A stretch of DNA of 64,000 nt. Source: Bugula neritina. Taxonomy: Eukaryota > Bryozoa > Gymnolaemata > Cheilostomatida > Bugulidae. Within the stretch, counting starts at the first letter, position 1. Every line of letters begins with the position of its first letter. Shown one piece after another: positions 1 to 14,100 of the stretch. The DNA is taken from positions 13,272,980-13,336,979 of the forward strand of contig OZ037771.1 in NCBI GenBank assembly GCA_964035545.1. The letters are read 5' to 3'. The notes below the pieces were generated by a model, which worked only from the letters and a program-made list of their open reading frames with translations, had not been told where the DNA came from and ran no database searches. The position numbers were made by a program, and so were the translations under genes.

Positions 1-2179
1 AACTGAAACTGAAATATATTTCAATAATATTCAAATAAATTGTACATAAAATATATATTGTACCAAAATAAATAAATAGCGTCTAACTGGGGTGACACCA
101 TTACTATTAGTAATTACTGATAATTCATTACATACTACTCATTAGACTTAGTGTTATAACTATTACTATAACAATTACAGTTACTATTAGTAATACTATT
201 ACTTATAGTTATACTAAGTATAATAGACAATAGTATTAAATTTATCATGGTAATTATTATAATTTTTACAACTGTTGCATAACCTTATAATTATACTTTA
301 TACTTGTAATAATTTATTAAACAACAAATATAATAGTATTAAATTTACTATAAGTATAGGTATAAAATTAAATGTTTGTTTATTAAATTTATCAACACTT
401 ATTTTTAATTTTATCTTATGATTTAATTTCATATCTTAAACTTGAAGTTGATTATTAATTTTGTAATAATTATAATACCAATACTTACACTAATACTAAT
501 AATGTTAATTTTAAATTAGCACATACAAAAAATCAATCTTATATATTAATATTCATATTTTTGATGATGATAATGAATAATGATTATCAATACCATTATG
601 ATTATGATCAATCATTATGATAATCATAATGATAACTTATAGTTATATCAATCATGTTAATCATTACTACGTCTATAATAATAATGATAATCAATATGAT
701 ATCAATATCATTACCATCATTCAACTTCATCACATTCTGATTCTGTTTCACTTGAAGTTGACATGAACTTGAAGAACAAAAACACTAATGACTAAAGGCA
801 AAGTCAGAGGACGAGGTGAGAGGGGTACGCTTGATACGCTTGTTGTGGTTATTTTGTTAAAAACAGCCTGTTTTTTACAGTTAAAAGTTTATATATTTCG
901 ATGAAGTTGTCAGGAAATGACCGCAATTCTCTCTAAGTAAATTAATAAAAACTATTAAATTAGTAAAGCTAGTAAAACTAAAACTAAGTATTAATGATTA
1001 ATCTAATCACTAATTTACTAATCTTTGTTTATGCCGGATGTAGAATGTACGTTGTCAATAATGCTCCTAGAAGTTTTTTTTATGTAAATGACAATACTCC
1101 TAAACATGTTTTGAAGTACGTTTTATTAATAAAAAAATTTAAATTTTTATTTTTTAAAGAGTTTCAACAATAAAAAATTACTCTCAGTACTTTCAACTAA
1201 TTATTTGACTTTTGTTAAAAAGGTCTAGAGAGGTCGCTTCGCAAACATGGTGGTCAAGGGACCTTTTTTGCATGTTGAGTGTTGTTAGCTAAAATAAAAA
1301 GACAATTGTGGTAGTGTAGATTTGGTTTATACAGCTATTAGATTTCTTGCAAGAAATAGAAACATCAATTTTTGCCTCAAAGGTAATTATTTTATTTATT
1401 TTTACAGAAGGAAGCTGGCGCGAGTCACATTAATTGAAATGTTCAATTCAAATTTAACATAAAATTAAAAGTTTTGAAAATAAATAAAGCTGAAATTCTA
1501 ATAAATTGAAGTTCACTCGTATTTCAAATGTTTAATACTTGATTTTTGGTTATGTTTCTTATTAGATCTCATGCATGTTTACTTGAAATAAGAATTTTCG
1601 TAGTAGTATACGTGGGACTTAATAGTAAAGTTATTGTATCTATTTCTAAAAGTAAAAGTAAATTCAAATTGATTTTAAAATTCATTCGGATTCTCACAGG
1701 GAATGTAACGGTCTCTTACAGTTGCTCTCAATTATATTCATATCAATATTGTTTTTGTTTGTCATTTGCTTCAAAATTGATAGACAGTTTCATTTTATAA
1801 ATTGTATTTGTAATAATTAAATGACATAATTTATGATTCACTATTTTCAGTTTGTCAGTGTTACATCATTCAACTTTGACGTCTTTATAGACAAAGTATT
1901 ATTACACCTTTATAGCACATGTTTTTCATCAACTGTTAGCTTTAGAAAATTGTGTTAAATCTGTTGCTATAAGGTAGTTTGATTGCTTTAGTTGGTGAGA
2001 TGCATCAGTTTATCTTTCTGCTTTACAGTTCTTCAATGGCAACTAGGCAGGCCAGATTTGTTGGTACAAAATAGAAATCTGTCAAATAAAGAGTCATTGC
2101 ATACAGTTTAGCCAATTGAATTTTATTATCGCCATCCTTCACTGACCAGCATTGAGTGGCAGTACCTTCTCTATTAATC
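1..2179. other. AT-rich non-coding region upstream of the EMSY-like gene
   Basis: No convincing coding exon was found. Positions 1-760 are very AT-rich and made of near-repeats of short TTA/ATT/TGA/ATC words, with local palindromes around 540-720. From about 1200 the sequence becomes more complex and should hold the promoter and 5' UTR of the gene that begins at 2180. An open frame at 1546-1800 has no domain and no coding bias. Confidence 0.6.
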
Positions 2180-5100
2180 ATGTCTGGTACTCAATGGCCA
2201 CGGGTGCTAGACATGACTGAGGATGACTCAAAGAAGGCCTTACGGAGCATAGAACTTGTAGCTTACTCATCTGTTGTCTCAGCATTTAGAGCTCAAGGCG
2301 ATCTTACTGACCAGAAGAATAAATTACTTACGCATCTACGGGAGTTGTTAGGGTAGTTATCTTATCTAGTTTCTCACTGGAGTTCAATCAGTGACTTTTT
2401 CAAAGGCTTCTTTACTGACATATTCAGTTTGTTCATGCAGTCTATCTATATAGGGTAAAACAACTTTTTTTGGCTATTAAATATTTGACTTTATTTTAGT
2501 TCTTGTTTCAACAATAAATCAACTCTTTACATAAATAATTTATCAACTAACAATGAGTTTGCATCTTGTAGGATTTCTGGAGACAGACACAGGGCTGAGG
2601 TTCGCCGCTCAGTCAATGATGAGAAACTATCCACTATTGCATTCCAGTGAGCTCTACTCTCTCTCTGTTGATTTACTCTCTAGAATTAGTGTCATTTGTC
2701 TTTTCAGCTAGTTAGGAATAATCACTTATAATATTTCATGATGCATGAAATAAAAATAAGGTCCATGATTGGAATGCACTAAATAGCTAAGAAAATGTTT
2801 AATGTTTTATCAATATGAACACGCCGTCCTAACAAGACCTGTCTTACTTTTTTTTGTAATGGTAAATATCCATAGAACCATTAAATGGCTCTTTTACATT
2901 GAATCTGAAAATTTTTTGTTGTTTTGTACTTGTTAATAGAAAATTTTTTGATTCATTCATACTACCCAACATTCAGCTGAGTGTGCTGCAAGAATGAGTT
3001 ATTGAAAGGCAGGTGTATCAGAAATGATATTAATTACACCCTCAAATGATGTCTCTAGCGGGCATTTTCATCCTATTACATCATAGATTTTACGTTTACA
3101 GGCCTCGTACATTTTCATCAAATTTTGTCTAGTTTTTTACGAGAAAGTTTGAAGTAGCAGAACATCTTTCAACATTTTCACGTGTTTTCTAGTCTGACTG
3201 GCCAAAGCCATGAAGGGCAGTGGATAGTTGAGGGGCGTCGACTAGCCCCCCTATCTGAACGACTGACCCTTCACACGGCATACTCTAGTCTAGCTCAGCA
3301 ATCGGCAAATGTGCAGGTAGGAACATATCATATAGCATATTTTATACGACAACAGTAAACTCAAATGGTTGTCTGTATTTGAATTTGATAAGTTTAAAGA
3401 TACTCTCTACATGCTCCTCTCACTAATACCTCTCTCACTAGTGCCCCTCCCTCTATGTACTCTCTTACCAGTACCCTCTCACTAGTACCCTCTCACTAGT
3501 ATCCTCTCACTAATCCCCCTCTCACTAGTATCCTCTCACTAGTACACTCACTAGTGCCCCTCTCACTATTGCCTCTCCCTCTATGTACCCTCTCACTAGT
3601 ACCCCTGTTACTAGTTGCCCTGTGTAGTATCATATATATACTTAAACATTTGAATTTGTCTTCTCTGTATTCCAGGCGAATAAGAATGCATTGTTGCCAC
3701 AGCCTAGCCTCACGGGTAACAAGGAACAGATGGCAAAGCCGGGCATCCTCTCCAACCCACCCGCAGTCCCACAGCCCATGACACCCGCCAACACAACCTC
3801 TAGTATAATCTCACCAGCTCTCTCTTCCAACTGCGCCTCAGGCACCCCGTCTGCTCCTGTCACCAAGTTCAGCCGATCTCGCAGTCCCAACACTAACATT
3901 GTGCTGCTACCCAGTGGCACTTCTATACATATCAAAGGTAGTGTAGACAGCTTGTCGAATATGTGTATACAGTGTGTGTAGACCAAGTGTAGAGGGAGTG
4001 TAGACAGTGTATAGACTAAGTGTAGACAGTTTGTATAGACTATATATAGATAGTGTATAGACTATATATAGACAGTGTATAGACTAAATGTAGACAGTTT
4101 GTATATACTATATATAGACAGTGCATAGACTAAATGTAAACAGTTTGTAGAATATATATAGACAGTGTACTTCGTGTAAATGTAAAGATGATTTGCATAA
4201 ACTCATACCACTGAGCTCTCGCTCTATTCAAGATTATTCAGAAGGTTGTAAATGATTACTTAAGTGTATGTGACTGAAAGCTGTTTGTAGAAGTCACTGC
4301 CATGTGAATAGAGTGTATGCTCTATACCGAACACCTGGAGGCTTGATCTTTCTCTCTGAGTGTAGAAATCGTTCAACTCTACTAATCGCTCTGTTAGTCA
4401 ATATAGTTTGTGGCCATCAGTTTAAGTGCAAGTTCTCGTCTGTAGGAGGACTGAATCTAGATGAAGACGAGGATATCACCGGTGCAAAGAGAAGGCGAAT
4501 CGCATCGACTGACGCAGTCGTAGCGACGAGCAAGCAGATAGTCGGCCGAGGTGGGCAGATAACTCCTATGAAGCTGACTCTCAGTAAGGCCAGCTCGACG
4601 TCTGCGGGGGCTCAGCAGAAGGTGGGAAGTTTACAGTATTACTATAGTGTAATACAGTATTACTATAGTATAATACAGTATTACTATAGTATAGTACAGT
4701 ATTACTATAGTATAGTACAGTATTACTATAGTATAGTACAGTATTACTATAGTATAGTACAGTATTACTATAGTATAATACAGTATTACTATAGTGTAAT
4801 ACTGTATTATACTATAGTATAATACCGTATTACTATAGTATAGTACGGTATTACTATAGTATAATACAGTATTACTATAGTGTAATACAGTATTACTATA
4901 GTATAGTACAGTATTACTATAGTATAGTACAGTATTACTATAGTATAGTACAGTATTACTATAGTATAGTACAGTATTACTATAGTATAATACAGTATTA
5001 CTATAGTGTAATACTGTATTATACTATAGTATAATACCGTATTACTATAGTATAGTACGGTATTACTATAGTATAATACAGTATTACTATGATGTATAAT

Positions 5101-8100
5101 ACAGTATTACTATGATGTATTGTGTAGTGTCTTGTTGATATGATATAGTAAGTTGTGTGTAGGTATGATATTGCTATAGTATAGCACAGCACTAACACAC
5201 TGTAACATCGTATTACCCTGGTATATTACTTTATTACACTGGTATATTACTGTATTACACTGGTATATTACTGTATTACACTGGTGTATTACTAATAATA
5301 CTGCAGGTATTACTGGTACAGTCCCCCAGCACTCAGAAGTCATCTGTGACTCTCACCAGTTCTTCCATAACCACTACAGTCACTACTACTAAGACCACCG
5401 TACCCATAGTCAAGTCCATCACTCCTGCTTCGTCTCACTCCCCTATCGTATATCCTCTCACTTCTTCGACTAGTTCCACTCTGCACACTGAGTCCTCAGT
5501 CAGTACAGGTAAGTCACACCGCAGACGCACAGACAGATGTAGGTACCTACACAGTCACTCATACTTTTTGGTGTTGAAAACTCAGAAAATAATTGAATTT
5601 CTTAGAATTTGAGTATTTATATTTCAGCATGTAAATATTGTATGTGACTTGTGTGTGTATATCACAGCTGATACGGTTGTAGGGCCGCGTATTCACACCC
5701 AGCAAGCTCTCACAATACAGAAACCCCGCACCAAGGCTACTATCACCACCTCTCTCTCCCCGGCCAGACTTCCCGGACACAAAACTCCCATCACAGTGAG
5801 TCGTCATGGAGTGGTACTTCCTGTACCGGTAGAACCTGCTAGCCCCGGCATTGCCACGGCACGCACGGGTGTTCACGTCAAACAAGAGGGGGGTAAGTTA
5901 CTTCCACAGCGTCACAAACCTACTAGTGGTTGAGTCTAAGTTCGAGAGAACTGAATAGGCGGGAATCGTGTTGTCACGTAACCTGTTGTTTTGATTGCAA
6001 TCGTATTAAACAGTTTGCTGCGCATGTTTTATCTGTCAAGTAAAAGTAAAAAGTTGTCATTTCTTGTACTCAGACTACTTCCACACTTTCTCAGACTACT
6101 TCTTCTCTATGACTATCCCGTAGGGCTAGTCTATGCATGTGTTCTGTTGAGTCAGCCGTGAGATGCTGACTAGCATGTGTTGACAGCTGATGTGAATATG
6201 TAATCTAGAACATTCTATACAACTGTCTGTTATGTAACTTATGTGGTTGCAGCAATGAAAATCATCACATCTAGTAACAGCAAGCTACTGCCGAAGCCAA
6301 ACTATGCTGTCAGCTCGTCCGTAGTGGTGGTAACGTCAGCGGTGTCCAGCAACACGCTGGCTGCACCCCAGAGGAACACAGTCATCACCCGTCCCGGCAG
6401 CACCGCCGCCGTGGCCATCAACAATAACAAAGTCATCAGCATACACACCGGAGGGAAGGTTCTTAGCAGCGGCCACGTCTCATCGGCGAATACCCTGAAA
6501 ACTCACAAGTCTCCTGGATCCACCACTACTTACAGGGGTGTGAGTCTCACTAGTACCTCCACCACTGCCAGCACTTCTGGTAAGGCCGGTGAGTTGTTTT
6601 CCATGTCAATAACTTCTAAGTGGTTTTGTCATGTGCCTGTTCTTCTGTATCCTAACAGGTGGTGGATAAAGTCACAGGTGGTGTAACGGGATGTTGTGTC
6701 ACTTGTTAATATCAACTCTATGACTGTTTACAGCTAGCGTGTCCTTTGCAGGGAGTGTGGTGATAGTACAGCAACCTGGTCAGGTGATGCGAGGGGGCAA
6801 CTTCAAGCCTAGCAGGCAAATCATATCTACTGTGAGCAATCCACCACTGGAGAAGGAGGTGGTCGGTCTGATGCAGAAGCAGGGGGTGTCCCTAGACACC
6901 AACAGTCTGGTGAAAACTATCACTAAAGCTACTTCTCTGCCCACGACTATAAAGACTATCACTGCCAGCCCCGTGGGTGTTGGTGTGAAGGTAATCTGTC
7001 TGTCTGTGTGTCTGTCTGTATATCTCTCTGTCTGTGTGTCTGTTAGTCTTGAGTAAGTTACACTGTATGGTATCTCTCTCTTACACTTACAGAGTACCGA
7101 CTCTTACAAAGTAAAGACCGACGGGAAAGTCATGTCACCGTACATAAATCAGCTGCAGCAGAGCGTATCCAGCCAGTCACACAGTCACATCATTGTGACA
7201 TCACTTCCTTCCACTCAGACGCTGCCGTCGCCGTCTCCCGGCAGCAGCAAGTCTAGCACCTCCCCATCTCAGCACGGCACAGGTATTATATATACTGTAT
7301 TATATACTATGTTATATATACTGTATTGTATATACTGTATTATATACTATATTATAAACACTGTAATATATTCTGTATTATATATGCTGTATTATATACT
7401 CTGTATTGTATACTCTGTATTATATATACTGTATTATATACTTTGTATTATATATACTGTATTATATACAAACGGCAGGGTGTTATGAGGCTGTTTCTTT
7501 TGTCAGATGACCAGTGACATTAAACATCTCATTCGCCCTGTGCAGCCAATCAAATTCACTCACATTTGTTCTTGTGTTTGCTAAGCTGACGTGTCTGTTG
7601 TTTCTATGGTAACGTTTTCTTTCTGACTGTTGCAGCTGCCAAAACTATTCCTAGCTCCACCCTTTGGCTCCAATCTTCCAGCTACCCCCTGTATACTACG
7701 GTTGACAGTGAGTACCCTTCCCAGCGTGCCCCAGCGCTCTCTGGAACTCAGACTACGTTGGCGACCGGTAAACCAGTCACCACCTCCACGTCAAGCGTAT
7801 CCACTTCTGAGTCTGTTACCACCGTCCCCCCTAAGATGGGTGAGTTTTGATTTAGTATAGTAACTAGTCACTCTAACTACTAACTCTCTAGTACTAACTA
7901 CTAACTCACTAGTACTAATTACTAACTCTAGTACTAACTACTAACTCTCCAGTACTAACTACTAACTCTCTAGTACTAACTACTAACTCACTAGTACTAA
8001 TTACTAACTCTCTGATACTAACTACTAACTCTCTAATACTAACTACTAACTCTCTAATACTAACTCTCTAATACTTACTACTAACTCTCTAGTACTAACT

Positions 8101-11100
8101 ACTAACTCTCTAGTACTTACTACTAACTCTCTAGTACTTACTACTAACTCTCTAGTACTAACTACTGACTCTCTAGTACTAACTACTAACTCTCTAATAC
8201 TAACTACTAACTCTCTAGTACTAACTACTAACTCTCTAGTACTTACTACTAACTCTCTAGTACTAACTACTAACTCTCTAATACTAACTACTAACTCTCT
8301 AGTACTAACTACTGACTCTCTAGTACTAACTACTAACTCTCTAGTACTAACTACTGACTCTCTAGTACTAACTACTAACTCTCTAGTACTAACTACTGAC
8401 TCTCTAGTACTAACTACTAACTCTCTAGTACTAACTACTAACTCTCTAGTACTTACTACTAACTCTCTAGTACTAACTACTGACTCTAGTACTAACTACT
8501 AACTGTCTAATACTAACTACTAACTCTCTAGTACTAACTACTGACTCTCTAGTACTAACTACTAACTCTCTAGTACTAACTACTGACTCTCTAGTACTAA
8601 CTACTAACTCTCTAGTACTAACTACGGATTTCTGTCTTCTCTGTAGACATATTCTCCAGTGCACTCGCAGAAGCTGAAATATTTCTCGATCCTTACGAGT
8701 TTATTGACGAGGAAGATTCAGCAACAGCTACCACATTGACCTCTCCTGTAGAAACTGCAAATGTGCTGCCTTTGTGGCCGAGCGCTCCTGTAGACAGCAG
8801 TGCTGTGATGCCTCTGGCGGAGGAAGGAGGAGAGACAAATCCCGCTGTCTATCATCTCTCTCAAGGTCAGAGTCGTGTTACACTATTGGCTGGACTAGCA
8901 TGGCGCTGGGGCTTCTCTATGTTGATATACTTGATATGAAATATTCTTACTTCAAGTTATTCCACTGTTACTATAGTGATACTCATTCCTAGCAATACAC
9001 TGCACTAAATTCTATTCTCTACACTAAGCACTAGATACTAGAGGTTAGCACTCTCTTACTAGATACTAAGGGTTGGTACTCTCTCACTAGACACTAGGAG
9101 TTAGTACTCTCTCACTAGATACTAGGGGTTAGTACTCTCTCACTAGATACTAGAGGTTAGTCATCATTCCCTAATATTACACATTGAGTTTTGTTGTTAC
9201 CAGGTGCTGCCATTTTGAGTGGAGATCTTCCATTTATCACTCAGCCAGTTGTCACGACAGCGTCCTATGACCTGCCAGACGACTTGCTCAACACAAGTCA
9301 TAGATTCTCAGTGATTGGCTCTACTCTTGACCAATCAGCCACAGCAATTTCCACCATCGGCAGCGTCAGCAGTATTGGTAATAACACAAGCACCGTCAGT
9401 GGCTCCAATCAAATCATACTTCCTAAAGGTAAAGAAGCTATTAGGATAGTAACAGGTGCATCAGCTACCACTACTGGTCTAGCAGGACTAACTGTGGCCA
9501 ACAGAGCACAACTCTCTCAATTAGGCGGGGTGGATGCATCTAGTCCCCGTACTGTAGATATACAACCGAAACAATCTCATGCTACACCTATTAGCTATGT
9601 TAGTGGGGGCCTGGCACACACCTCCCCTACTATTGACACTAAGATATTGATACTGCCCCCTGGCATAGGGCAGCCCCCCACCCCGGTATCTGCCCCTACA
9701 TCTGCTTCAGAACTTTTTCTACCCACAACTCATGTAGAGACCAAAAACTTCAATCCTTTTATACCATCATCTCAGTCGGTAAGTTTGGCCGCCGAATGTG
9801 TAGGAGCAGATCTGGAAAAGAGCAGAGCTTCTTCGTTGCAGACTTTAGATTCTAATATTCGATCCTTAGCAACGGATAAACAACCAGAAGACACTCAGGT
9901 AACTTGTTTCTCTTCCTTGTCGATCTTCTAGCTAGCCTTAGTTTTTGTAGCAAATTTCCAGATAGATGTTGGTTGTGGATGAGTTTGAATCATATTATTT
10001 GTTGTAGATAATATCTTCTGCTGTCACAGCCTTGTTGGAACTCAATCAAGAACCGATCGCCGATTCAGCACATATCTCAGCCGATAATACGGTGGTTATG
10101 ACTATGGAAAATCTTTTACCTACACGCCAGTCCACCATTTCGTCCAGTGCTGCGACCTCATCCAGTGTAGGATCTGAAATCAAGCAAGATACGAATGAGT
10201 CTCAAAATAAACATTTGCAAGCAACCGTCGTTAGTTCTGCTCAAATCACGAGCAGCACGGTTATGGCCAGCGCTGTTTCAGATACCTTTAGTTGTGCACC
10301 TATAGTTGACACTAGTAAGCTTACTGTTGTAACGACCGCTGATCTTTGTGTTCTCTCCAATACACAGCCAGTGGTAACCACCACTAGCACCTCTAGTTCG
10401 ATCACTATTCTACCCTCATCTCATAGTCATTCTTCTTTAAAAGACTCTTCAGTCACCTCTACTAGTCACTCTTCAGTACGTTCATCTGATGGCTGTCTGA
10501 CTGAATCTGAAGGTCAAACCTCATATCAAAGAATATCGGAGGCGGTTCCTATTCCAAAGATTGAATCAGAAACATTAACAATGTCCAAAGTAATAGCAGC
10601 GCCAGATACAGCGACTACATCCAAAGCAATAATAGAGTCAGAAGATGCTACTCTGTCCAAAGCAATAGCAGAGTCAGGAGAAGCGACTACGTCCAAAGCA
10701 ATAGCGGAGTCAGAAGTAGTTGCGTCCAAAGCAGTAGCGGAGTCAAAAGAGGTAACAATGTCAAAGAAGGTGGACGAAAAGTCAACAGACAAATCATCTA
10801 ATGATGAAGTTGGAATGGCCAGTAATAAAGATAATATCGATCAGAAGTACTCATCTACAGATGACACGATGGATCTTGACTTTGAAGCTGAAGATGATGA
10901 CCTGATGAATGATCAAGATGCTAAAGTCATAGATAAGCTGACAATTGTTGGACCAGAAGGCAATCTAACAATGCTAGAATATGAAAAAGGCTTGTATATA
11001 GAGAAGACCGTGGTTACAGATAATACCAAGAACACAGTTGCCAAGTCAGCTGTCATCGAAGATGAGCATGCAAGTCAGGCACCAGTTGAATCGTCCAACA

Positions 11101-14100
11101 GTGGTTCTAGTGTGTTAACAGATGTGTCGGAGAAATGTGATACTAGTACCAGAGTTGAAAAGAATGGTGACTGCGAAATGATCACCGAATCTCCGGAGGT
11201 AGGTAACCATGAGATGGATGCTGAGGTCGCTTGTGCCAGCGTATCAAGTGATATCCTAAATAAAGCGCAAGGGGTAATTGCTGATAAGTCTAGCGATTCC
11301 AATGATAACTATAGCTTAGCGGTTGAGAACACATCAACAGACACCAGTCAAACTGTGACCAACACACAGGAGTGTAGTACTTCTGTATCAGACCAGCAGA
11401 TATATCCTGCCTATTCTCAAACTCTAATATCTGTCCAAAATGATTCATTACTTGAAGGCCAGGTTCAGTGTGATCCGAATTCTTCCAACAGCAATGCAGC
11501 TCAAATACAAGATTGCTCTATAGCACCATTTTTTTCAACTGAAAACCACAATTTTTCTGTTTCAAAAGATATTGGTGAGCCAAAGACAGATACTATATTG
11601 AACGAGTCAGTGCATTTATCCGAACAGTTAGAACCAATAGATGTTAAGAAATGCGAAGATGTAAAATTAACTACAAAAACAATGGCACCAATAGAGTCTT
11701 CAATTTCTAGCATTTTAGAGAAATTGGAGCAACCTGTTGTTACTCCGACACAACAGTTGACCTCAACTTCTCTCAGTCCTGCAGGGTGTGTTGACCCAAC
11801 TATTTCTGGTGAATCAGAAATTGAGGAGTCTAAGGTTTGCAATGTTGTTGAGGAACTCCAGTCAGTAGTTCCCCAAATTTCAGACAAGGTAACACTTGCC
11901 ATTCATAATGTTTTTGAGAAAGTGGAGCAAACTGCTGTTACACTGAGCAATGAACAACCATTAACTACTCACATCACAGAAAAAGCAGAAGCCATAATTT
12001 CTGACTGTTTACATCAGGTTGAACCCGTAATTATTAGCAATTCTAAACAAATGGAACCAGTAGTTGGTGACAATGCAAAGCAGGTGGAACCAGTAACTGC
12101 TGACACTTCAGAGCAGGTTGAATCAGTAAGTCCTGGTGTTTCAGAGAAAGTGGAACCTGTACTTGGTGAAAGTCTCGAACAGGTGGAACAAGTAATTGCT
12201 GACCATCCAGAGCAGGTTGATGCGGTAATTGCCGACAATCTAGAGCAAGTGGAGCCAGTAATTGCTGGCGAGTCAGAACAAGTTGATCCAGCTAATAATT
12301 CAAAGCAGATAGAACCAGTGAGTGCTGGTGTTTCAGAGAAAGTGGCACCTGTAATTGCTGGTGCTTCTGAGAAAGTAAAGCATGTGGTTAGCAATGTAGA
12401 AAAAACAGAGTCAGCAATTGACAATTTAGAAAAGGTAGAGTCACCCATCATTGATGTCTTAGAAAAACCTGAGCCGTTAGTCGCTAGTGATATAAAAATG
12501 TCAGAGTCAGTAGATGTCAGTGACTTAGAAAAGGTTCAGCAAACAGTTGCGGGCAGTCTAGAGAAGGCAGAGTCAGTAGTTGCTAGTGACATCACAAAGG
12601 TAGAGTCCGGAGTTGTGGAGTTGACAAACATAGATTCAAAATTCACTGATCAACAACTTCATTTATCACATTCAGAAAATGAGAATTCGGTTAGCAACTT
12701 GAATGATTCTGCATCTGTCTCTGAGTCTAGTTCATCAGAAAATCACTCCTTGTTTGGTGATGATACGATAAATTTAAAACTAGTGAAAGCTAACGCACCA
12801 GGTCATAAGGATGTGTCACAAAATAAAAGTACAAACAGTGCTGAACTTGTCTCTCCTACTCCATTAGCTTCAGCTGTTTCAGAAGATACTAGAAATTCTT
12901 CTGAGTCCTCTCCTCCTCCTCTTAGACCAAAGCACTTTGAAAAAGTATACCGCCCACGCAAGTCTGTAGGCAACAGTAATGATGTTAGTAAACACACCTC
13001 AACAAACAATGATATTTCAGTAAATTCAGCTGCTGAGAGCGATTCGCAAAACATGCAACCAAATCAAATTTACAGCGTCGCCCGAAGGGAAAACTTTAAC
13101 TCTGATAATATTTCCGCTAAACTTGACTGTGAAACCAGAACACCTCTCTTAATTCTCCAAAGAACTCCAACCAAAGATGTACCATCTTCAATAGTGAACG
13201 GCACTTCTCAACTTGTGCATTTAGAGAAGAACTCTATTGGGAAGCTGGAGGAAATGGATGGAAACTCGGATTACCTGGCCGACAGCTGTAATTCAGTGTC
13301 CAATGGCCCAAACACCTCTACAACAGTAAGTTTTTATTCTCTTTCGTATACTAAAGGATTGAATATGCCAGTGCATTCTCAAGAGCATGCTCGAGTTTTC
13401 GCGAGTTTTGCATAAACCTTGTTTCTGTTGATACAGATGAGTCAAGGAGAGGAAAGTGATGACGAAGACGCCACAGTTAAGTCAGACGGCAGTACTCCAA
13501 CTCACAGAAGTAATGTGAATACAGAGGGGCATGTTTCTCATCTCTCCCACGGGAGAAAACGACGTAGAAAGTCTGATCACAGTCCTTTCTGGTTCAAAGG
13601 TGCTCTCGGGTATGTTTGATTGCCTATGACTCATACTTCTACAGAATTGAATAATTACCACAGTGAAGATTTCACAGTGGTGTGTAAGTAAACAAGACTC
13701 TTCTGTGAAACATCAGATTTGCTGTTATTTGCCTTGAGCAGTATTGAACAGTCTGCTGTTTTCATCGCTCCACTAACCGTTGTGCAAATTGTATTTGTAG
13801 TTTACTGAAAAGGGTGATGATGTACAGGGGAATTAATCGACCTAAGGGTGAACACGGGGCCGCTGCCTGGTTCCTCAAACCGGTTTCTGATGATGAGGCC
13901 CCAGGCTATTCGGCCATCATATCTCAACCCATGGATCTGAGTACAGTGAAACGTAAATTAGAGGTCGGTTGAGTACAAATTGCTAATCACTGCTCAATCT
14001 TTCTAGATTGCTATTTGAATTTAAAACTTTAATGACGCTTTAGCATTTTTCAGCTGCGAGTTTTCAGTTATTAAGCTTTTATTTCTACTTGTCTTAATAT

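Noticed and set aside
1546-1800. 84-codon ORF upstream of the EMSY-like gene
   Set aside because: No ATG-supported start, no similarity, low-complexity AT-rich sequence.
4634-5110. CRISPR-like array
   Set aside because: Units are contiguous with no spacers, and the context is a eukaryotic intron.
8473-8664. Minus-strand ORF of VVSTREL repeats
   Set aside because: Antisense reading of the 21-bp array in the EMSY-like gene.
12014-12451. Minus-strand 145-codon ORF opposite the large EMSY-like exon
   Set aside because: Shadow of the repetitive coding sequence on the plus strand; no domain.
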